Of a stretch of 64,000 bases of DNA, positions 59,382 to 64,000 are shown in pieces. The stretch lies in assembly GCF_024721155.1 (NCBI RefSeq), contig NZ_JAHVAP010000016.1:22228-86227 (forward strand). Direction: 5' to 3'. Source of the stretch: Mucilaginibacter phenanthrenivorans (lineage in GTDB: Bacteria; Bacteroidota; Bacteroidia; Sphingobacteriales; Sphingobacteriaceae). Below the pieces are notes generated by a model. It was not told the DNA's origin. It worked only from the letters and a program-made list of their open reading frames with translations, and made no database searches. Position 1 is the stretch's first letter. Each line of letters starts with the position of its first letter. The translations under genes and the position numbers were made by a program.

Positions 59382-60905
59382 TTATTTCTTTTCAAAATCT
59401 GTTGCTGTTGGCAATATATCAGCCACATTACCCAATTTGCTATGCCCCCTGCTGTAACCAAAGTAGATGATCAGCCCGATAATCATCCAAACCAAAGCAC
59501 TTATTTGTGTTTCAAGCGGTAAGCTAAGTATCATGGCAGCACAAATTAAGATGCCCAGGATTGGGACAAGCGGAACAAGTGGCGTCTTAAATGGCCTCAC
59601 CAAATCAGGATCGGTTTTTCTAAGCAGCATTACACCGATACAAACCAGCACGAATGCAAACAAAGTTCCAATGGAGGTTAAATCGCCAGCAACGCTTGCC
59701 GGTAAAAATGCGGCAAACAAGCCCACAAAAATGAACAATATCATATTGCTCTTATACGGTGTGCTGAATTTTGGATGCAGGTCGGAAAATACTTTTGGCA
59801 ATAAACCATCGGTCGACATAGTATAGAAAACCCTCGACTGGCCCAATAACATTACCAAGATAACTGATGAAAAGCCTGCTAATATAGCAACGGTTACAAG
59901 TGTTGACAGCCATGCATAATGCTGCATATAATGGCTGATGGCATAAGCTACCGATGCTTCTTTACCTGCACGCATAAAATCCTGATATGGAGCTACACCT
60001 GTTAATACCCATGAAAACAGGATGTAAAGTATGGTACAAACAACCAATGAACCTAAGATCCCGATAGGCATATCTCTTTTTGGATTCTTTGCTTCCTGGG
60101 CAGCTGTTGAAACTGCATCGAAACCGATGAACGCAAAAAACACGATACCAGCTCCGGTAAGTACGCCACCCCAGCCATGGTTAAAGAACGGCAGATATGA
60201 GTAGCTTGTACCATCGGGTAAAATTGCCGGAGGAGCATTTGCCGGGATCAAATATGGAGTGTGGTTAGCTGGATTGATAAACTGCCAACCGATAGCGATA
60301 AACACCAACACGATAGCCACTTTAATAAATACAATCACTGCATTAACTGTTGCCGATTCCTGTGTGCCTTTAATAAGCAATGCAGACAGTAAAAGCAAGA
60401 TCAATAATGCAGGCAGATTGATGATACCTGAATGCGTAACACCGTTGATAATGGCGGACTCCATAGGCGAGTGGCACCATTCGAACGGTATTCGATGCCC
60501 GAGGAGGTTATTTGCATATTCGCTCCAACTGATAGATACGGTGGCTGCACCGAGGGCGTATTCCAATATCAGTGCCCATCCAATTATCCAGGCAACAATC
60601 TCGCCCATAGTAGCATAGGCATAAGTATACGCGCTGCCTGCGATAGGTATGATAGACGCAAATTCTGCATAGCATAAACCGGCGAAAGCACAGCCAACTG
60701 CAGCGATAATAAATGAAATGGTTACGGCTGAACCGGCATGGGCGCCTGCAGCAGCGGCAGTCCTCACAAAAAGGCCAGCACCAATAATAGCCCCAATACC
60801 CAGGGCAATAAGATTGCCAGCTCCCAGCGTCCGTTTAAGAGTTGAGGCCCCCTCTTCGGGCGTTGCCATCAATTGCTCAAGAGATTTTTTAACGAATAAC
60901 TTCAT
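59382..60905 (-). CDS. APC-superfamily amino acid permease (CAT/YfnA-like)
   Basis: This 507-residue protein has about 12 helices. Helix 1 has GAIIGAGLFVRTAAAA, the APC family substrate-binding glycine motif; GFDAVSTAAQEAKNPKRDMPIGILG is the cationic-amino-acid-transporter signature. The C-terminus is polar (DILPTATDFEKK). It should import amino acids with protons. It is monocistronic, with a terminator 70 bp downstream, and divergent from the amidohydrolase gene, sharing a 217-bp promoter region. Confidence 0.9.
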   Translation of the reverse strand: MKLFVKKSLEQLMATPEEGASTLKRTLGAGNLIALGIGAIIGAGLFVRTAAAAGAHAGSAVTISFIIAAVGCAFAGLCYAEFASIIPIAGSAYTYAYATMGEIVAWIIGWALILEYALGAATVSISWSEYANNLLGHRIPFEWCHSPMESAIINGVTHSGIINLPALLILLLLSALLIKGTQESATVNAVIVFIKVAIVLVFIAIGWQFINPANHTPYLIPANAPPAILPDGTSYSYLPFFNHGWGGVLTGAGIVFFAFIGFDAVSTAAQEAKNPKRDMPIGILGSLVVCTILYILFSWVLTGVAPYQDFMRAGKEASVAYAISHYMQHYAWLSTLVTVAILAGFSSVILVMLLGQSRVFYTMSTDGLLPKVFSDLHPKFSTPYKSNMILFIFVGLFAAFLPASVAGDLTSIGTLFAFVLVCIGVMLLRKTDPDLVRPFKTPLVPLVPILGILICAAMILSLPLETQISALVWMIIGLIIYFGYSRGHSKLGNVADILPTATDFEKK

Positions 60906-61122
60906 GTTTTAATTATAAGATCAGTTTTCCAAACATACTTAAATTTATTTAAAACATAAAGAACCGAATGTAACAAAGGAATGAGGGTGTTTTTCGGAAT
61001 AAAAGTGGGGATCAATTATTAAAATATTTTCCAAAAACATTGAATTGCTTAATAAAAAGCAACGCATACGCATAGTTGTTAAACCCACAAGCGTTGTATA
61101 TTTATCCCAAATATGTTTTACG

Positions 61123-62406
61123 ATGAAACAATCAATCATTGCACTGTGCATAACATTGGTTTGCATAGCATGTGCGCCTGCCTATAGCCAAACAGCATTA
61201 GGTGATGTAGCGCTGACCGGAGTTACAATTATCGATGCAAATCATCCGGCGCCGCTAACAGGTCAAACCATTCTGCTGAAAGGCAAAATTCTCAGTGCTG
61301 TCTTTCCTGATAATGGCCAGGCAGTTCCATCAAATTTCACTGTAATACCGCTTAAAGGCAAATACATCATTCCTGGACTGATTGATACCCACGTCCACAT
61401 GGCTACCGATCCCTCAGGCACCGACAACCGGGCCCACGCGCTCGCTACACTCAATGATATGCTTCGCAGCGGAATTACCACAGTCAGGGACATGGCAGGA
61501 GATGCCCGTACCCTTGCCGGGCTTTCGCGCGATGCCATGACGGGCGAAATTAATTCGCCGGATATTTACTATTCTTCGCTAATGGCCGGCCCTGAATTCT
61601 TTACTGACCCGCGTACCGCAGCTGCTACCGCCGGGGGAGTACCCGGTAAAATGCCTTACATGCTCGCCGTGACCGACTCTACCGACTTTGTTCGTGCTGT
61701 TGCCGGGGCAAAAGGAACCGGCGCAACCGGCATCAAGCTTTATGCTAACCTTAGCGCCAACATGGTTCAAAAGATTACCAGCGAAGCAACCAAACAACAA
61801 CTTATTGTTTGGGGACATGCCTGGCTGCAGGATGCCATTCCCTCCAACCTGGTTAACGCCGGGGTGAGCTCTGTTTCACATGCGCCGCTATTATTGCATG
61901 AAACCATCAGCATTGTACCTAAGGAATGGAAAACCCAACCGCATGATGCAGCCTATTGGGATAAAGTTACCCCCGATCTAACTGTCCTGTTCCGCCTTAT
62001 GGTAACCAAACATACCATCCTTGACGCCACATTGCTCACCTACAAAAAATGGGGAGAAAGTGATAAAACAGTGCAATATGACTACGAGATCGGCAAACGC
62101 CTTACCACGCAAGCATATAAGGCCGGTGTCATCATATGTGCCGGAACCGATGACGACCAGGAACAATTTGTACAGGAGGAAATGAAACTTTTGGTTAAAG
62201 AAGCCCAATTCAAACCTATTGATGCACTCATCGCTGGCACGCTAAACGGGGCTAAAGCCTTACATCTTGAAAATCGCTTAGGCACAATTGAACAGGGAAA
62301 GGATGCAAACCTGCTGATCCTCGATAAAAACCCGCTAGACGACCTTGATAACATTAAAGCCGTTTTTATGGTCATCAAAGCTGGGAGCATCTATAAAAAG
62401 AGATAA
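61123..62406 (+). CDS. Exported amidohydrolase
   Basis: The protein has 427 residues with a signal peptide (MKQSIIALCITLVCIACAPAYSQ). The TIM-barrel amidohydrolase metal ligands are visible: His90 and His92 in LIDTHVHMATD, a Lys in GIKLYANLS, His in WGHAWLQD and SHAPLL, and Asp in CAGTDDDQ. The small beta sandwich ends with GTIEQGKDANLLILDKNPLDD. It resembles the imidazolonepropionase/prolidase-like group; the exported form may hydrolyse peptide or cyclic amide substrates. An upstream start at 61045 is not used. Confidence 0.9.
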   Translation: MKQSIIALCITLVCIACAPAYSQTALGDVALTGVTIIDANHPAPLTGQTILLKGKILSAVFPDNGQAVPSNFTVIPLKGKYIIPGLIDTHVHMATDPSGTDNRAHALATLNDMLRSGITTVRDMAGDARTLAGLSRDAMTGEINSPDIYYSSLMAGPEFFTDPRTAAATAGGVPGKMPYMLAVTDSTDFVRAVAGAKGTGATGIKLYANLSANMVQKITSEATKQQLIVWGHAWLQDAIPSNLVNAGVSSVSHAPLLLHETISIVPKEWKTQPHDAAYWDKVTPDLTVLFRLMVTKHTILDATLLTYKKWGESDKTVQYDYEIGKRLTTQAYKAGVIICAGTDDDQEQFVQEEMKLLVKEAQFKPIDALIAGTLNGAKALHLENRLGTIEQGKDANLLILDKNPLDDLDNIKAVFMVIKAGSIYKKR

Positions 62407-62624
62407 TAGTAGTGGCTTTGTTAAAGCATTTATAGGGTATTGTCGTAAAGTGTATTTTATATTAAAACAAAGGAATACAAAGAAATCTCAAAACGAAATA
62501 CGTGAATAAATTTAAAATATCGATGGATTTCGATGTTGATGAAATACAGAAATAACTACTGCCGCCCTTGTTGGAGTTGTCTCCAACAAGCAGCAGGATG
62601 TTTGTGATTTAAATAGATGCCGCG

Positions 62625-62632
62625 TATCTTTG
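62625..62632 (+). promoter_or_regulatory. -7 box TATCTTTG of the transposase gene
   Basis: This matches TAnnTTTG and lies 33 nt before the ATG at 62666, inside the element. Confidence 0.45.
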
Positions 62633-62665
62633 ACTAACAGTTTAAAACCTTATAATCTCATCACA

Positions 62666-63193
62666 ATGGCTGATATCAACTTCGATCATCACCCTCAATT
62701 TTTTACAGCCACCATATTAGAGTGGAAGCATCTTTTAAAAGAAGATACATTTAAGAATGTCATTATTGACAGCCTGCAATTTCTAAAAAACGAAGGGAGT
62801 ATTGCCGTTTACGGCTTTGTAATTATGCCAAATCATATTCATTTAATATGGCAAATCCAGGATGGATCTAATCGTGATAATATCCAGATGCGTTTTTTGA
62901 AATTCACAGCCCAGCAAATGAAATTCAAACTGATGGACACAGATAATTCCCGTTTATCAGATTACTTTGTAAATGCTAAAGACAGACAATACCAGTTTTG
63001 GGAAAGAAATTCATTAAGTATTGATCTGTGGACGCCGAATGTGTTTATTCAGAAACTCGACTATATTCATAATAATCCATTGCAGGACAAATGGCAATTA
63101 GCAAAGTATCCGAAAGATTATAAATATTCATCAGCCAAGTTTTACGAAACAGGGGTTGACGAGTTTGGGATACTGACTCATCATGCTGGCTAG
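62666..63193 (+). CDS. REP-associated (RAYT) Y1 transposase, HUH family
   Basis: The protein has 175 residues from MADINFDHHPQFFTATILEWK. The HUH motif is PNHIHLIWQ (His57/His59), and the catalytic Tyr is in LDYIHNNPLQ (Tyr133), which fits the RAYT subgroup better than classical IS200 TnpA. Such enzymes nick single-stranded DNA at hairpin ends. It is intact and has its own promoter box. The Met choice removes a TTG start that falls in the promoter box. Confidence 0.88.
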   Translation: MADINFDHHPQFFTATILEWKHLLKEDTFKNVIIDSLQFLKNEGSIAVYGFVIMPNHIHLIWQIQDGSNRDNIQMRFLKFTAQQMKFKLMDTDNSRLSDYFVNAKDRQYQFWERNSLSIDLWTPNVFIQKLDYIHNNPLQDKWQLAKYPKDYKYSSAKFYETGVDEFGILTHHAG

Positions 63194-63200
63194 GCTTATA

Positions 63201-63452
63201 CTACCCTTGGGCATCCTCTGTTGTTGGTGACAACACCAACAACGGCGAAAAATCGCGCTTAATGTCGTTCCAATCCCTGGCGGTAGTTTTACCGTTAATG
63301 AAATCATTGTCACGCCGGATAACTTCTTGTTTTTGAGAGTCGGTTAAAGTGAAATCGCCATTGTCACTTAAATATTCGTAATTCATCTTATCCAGGAATT
63401 CAATCAAGGCCTTTTCTTCTTCTACCGAATGCAAGTTAACTGTCACTGTCAT
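63201..63452 (-). CDS. Antitoxin-like small protein with transposon-encoded C-terminus
   Basis: This 83-residue protein starts MTVTVNLHSVEEEKALIEFLDKMNYEYLSD and continues FTLTDSQKQEVIRRDNDFINGKTTARDWNDIKRDF, like the small type II antitoxins that precede RelE/ParE toxins in Bacteroidetes. The last ~16 residues (SPLLVLSPTTEDAQG) are encoded by the right end of the transposase element. No toxin gene follows; the position where it would be expected is occupied by the transposon. It may therefore be a truncated or orphaned antitoxin. Confidence 0.6.
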   Translation of the reverse strand: MTVTVNLHSVEEEKALIEFLDKMNYEYLSDNGDFTLTDSQKQEVIRRDNDFINGKTTARDWNDIKRDFSPLLVLSPTTEDAQG

Positions 63453-63504
63453 ATACCAAATTTACAAACTATAGTTATTAGTTCCAACAATTGGGAAAAC
63501 GCGG

Positions 63505-63891
63505 TCACTTAATATTATACCTGGCAATATCACCAGAGATAGCCACAATCATCCCAATCATTATGATCAAAAAGAAAAGGTGTCCTATTAAATAAAGTAT
63601 GCGGTATCGATGAAATGGCTCTTTTACCACAAAACTCTTTATTACAAAAAACAACCCACAGGGAATTAATACATAAACGGCCAAAACCGGCAACACAACA
63701 AGCAAGGCGGACACTAATGCATTGACCTGCATTATCTTACTTAATTGTGTAAAAGCTATTAGCCAGATAAATAAGTAGAACGAAATTTTATAACAAAGTT
63801 TAGCGATGTTAAAGTTTTTTTGGGGCGAGTCTTGAAAAGCCTGCATATCAGCAAAAGGTTTAGGGTGAAGATCTAAATAATTATCGTCCAA
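63505..63891 (-). CDS. Small integral membrane protein of unknown function
   Basis: This 128-residue protein has a polar N-terminus and about three transmembrane helices (about 33-50, 56-86 as one long or two short helices, and 98-121). No family motif is recognised. It is upstream of the antitoxin-like gene on the minus strand, 52 bp away. Confidence 0.55.
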   Translation of the reverse strand: MDDNYLDLHPKPFADMQAFQDSPQKNFNIAKLCYKISFYLFIWLIAFTQLSKIMQVNALVSALLVVLPVLAVYVLIPCGLFFVIKSFVVKEPFHRYRILYLIGHLFFLIIMIGMIVAISGDIARYNIK

Positions 63892-63905
63892 ACAAAAAAG
63901 GGACG

Positions 63906-63929
63906 CTTTTCAGCGAGGGCACTGAAAAA
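63906..63929. repeat. Hairpin cttttcag/ctgaaaag near the window end
   Basis: Eight-base arms (63906-63913 and 63922-63929) lie upstream of the last minus-strand gene. It might be the end of an element that continues past the window, but only one copy is visible. Confidence 0.4.
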
Positions 63930-63953
63930 GTAGCTTAATAAGCTGAAGCATTT

Positions 63954-63996
63954 AAAGCGATCAAGAGAAAGGCAACTTTTACTTGATCGCTTTTTT
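63954..63996 (+). terminator. Rho-independent terminator at window end
   Basis: A perfect 12-bp stem (aaagcgatcaag 63954-63965 and cttgatcgcttt 63982-63993) with T-run ttttttattc. There is no plus-strand gene before it in the window, so it may serve a gene on the minus strand from beyond the edge, or an unannotated transcript. Confidence 0.7.
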
Positions 63997-64000
63997 ATTC

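Larger units (their letters stand above)
62560..63247. mobile_element. RAYT-type transposon: Y1 transposase between two perfect hairpins
   Basis: Left end: ttgttggag (62568-62576), loop ttgt, ctccaacaa (62581-62589), then ggatgtttgtgat. Right end: gcatcctct, then gttgttggtg (63220-63229), loop acaa, caccaacaac (63234-63243). Both hairpins are perfect. The transposase gene lies between them, as in IS200-like or REP-associated elements. The right end overlaps the 3' end of an antitoxin-like gene. The exact outer cleavage points cannot be fixed from one copy. Confidence 0.8.

Noticed and set aside
62407..62559. Possible extra gene between the amidohydrolase and the transposase
   Set aside because: No open frame of useful length and no start or promoter box apart from the one inside the transposon.

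Overview
The window looks like chromosomal DNA of a Bacteroidetes bacterium in the Sphingobacteriaceae, most like Mucilaginibacter or Pedobacter. This is judged from family content and not from a database search. Supporting signs are outer-membrane barrels with Gram-negative signal peptides, an LPS gene (lpxK), DUF5606, an HU-CCDC81/SPOR protein, large FtsX-type ABC permeases without a fused ATPase, TAnnTTTG-type -7 promoter boxes and A-rich gene starts with little Shine-Dalgarno sequence. No rRNA, tRNA, CRISPR array, prophage or plasmid gene was seen.

Layout. 0-4 kb: the end of a CDF metal exporter, a lone Imm26-like protein, a DUF5606 protein, cyclophilin and two secreted proteins. 4-8.3 kb: a minus-strand operon lpxK - purine nucleoside phosphorylase - porin. 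8.4-12.6 kb: a VapBC-like toxin-antitoxin pair, a peptidase-E-like protein, an EF-hand-like lipoprotein, a PspA/IM30 homologue and its neighbour. 12.7-23.1 kb: a tandem array of four paralogous ABC permeases. 23.3-29.7 kb: two serine hydrolases, an acyltransferase, an alpha/beta hydrolase and an outer-membrane barrel. 29.8-31.6 kb: two single-domain response regulators flanking two paralogous tiny zinc-ribbon genes. 33-42.8 kb: a tight plus-strand cluster of TPR protein, barrel, HU/SPOR protein, ExbB, ExbD, TonB-like protein and folC, probably one energised envelope machine. 43-50 kb: a lipocalin/HxlR divergent pair, two oxidoreductases, an AI-2E family exporter, small secreted proteins, GNAT and MORN proteins. 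50.8-57.4 kb: guaA, a periplasmic-binding lipoprotein, an RsmB-type methyltransferase and AsmA. 57.5-62.4 kb: MarC, an MFS exporter, an amino-acid permease and an amidohydrolase. 62.6-64 kb: a Y1 (RAYT-type) transposase, an antitoxin-like gene and a membrane protein.

The least ordinary material is the repeat content. A Y1 transposase lies between two perfect hairpins, and a decayed ORF-less element with related ends lies 8 kb away. Three palindromic REP-like families sit between genes. Several families of short 'word' repeats fill intergenic DNA and also enter coding sequence: two unrelated housekeeping genes, lpxK and folC, carry the same GACTCAAGACT-type repeat as an in-frame insertion. Several gene ends (an antitoxin-like protein and an rRNA methyltransferase) are encoded by repeat DNA.

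Gene starts were moved inward where the upstream part lies in a repeat or promoter box. All functional calls rest on sequence reading and known family motifs; no alignment or search was run.
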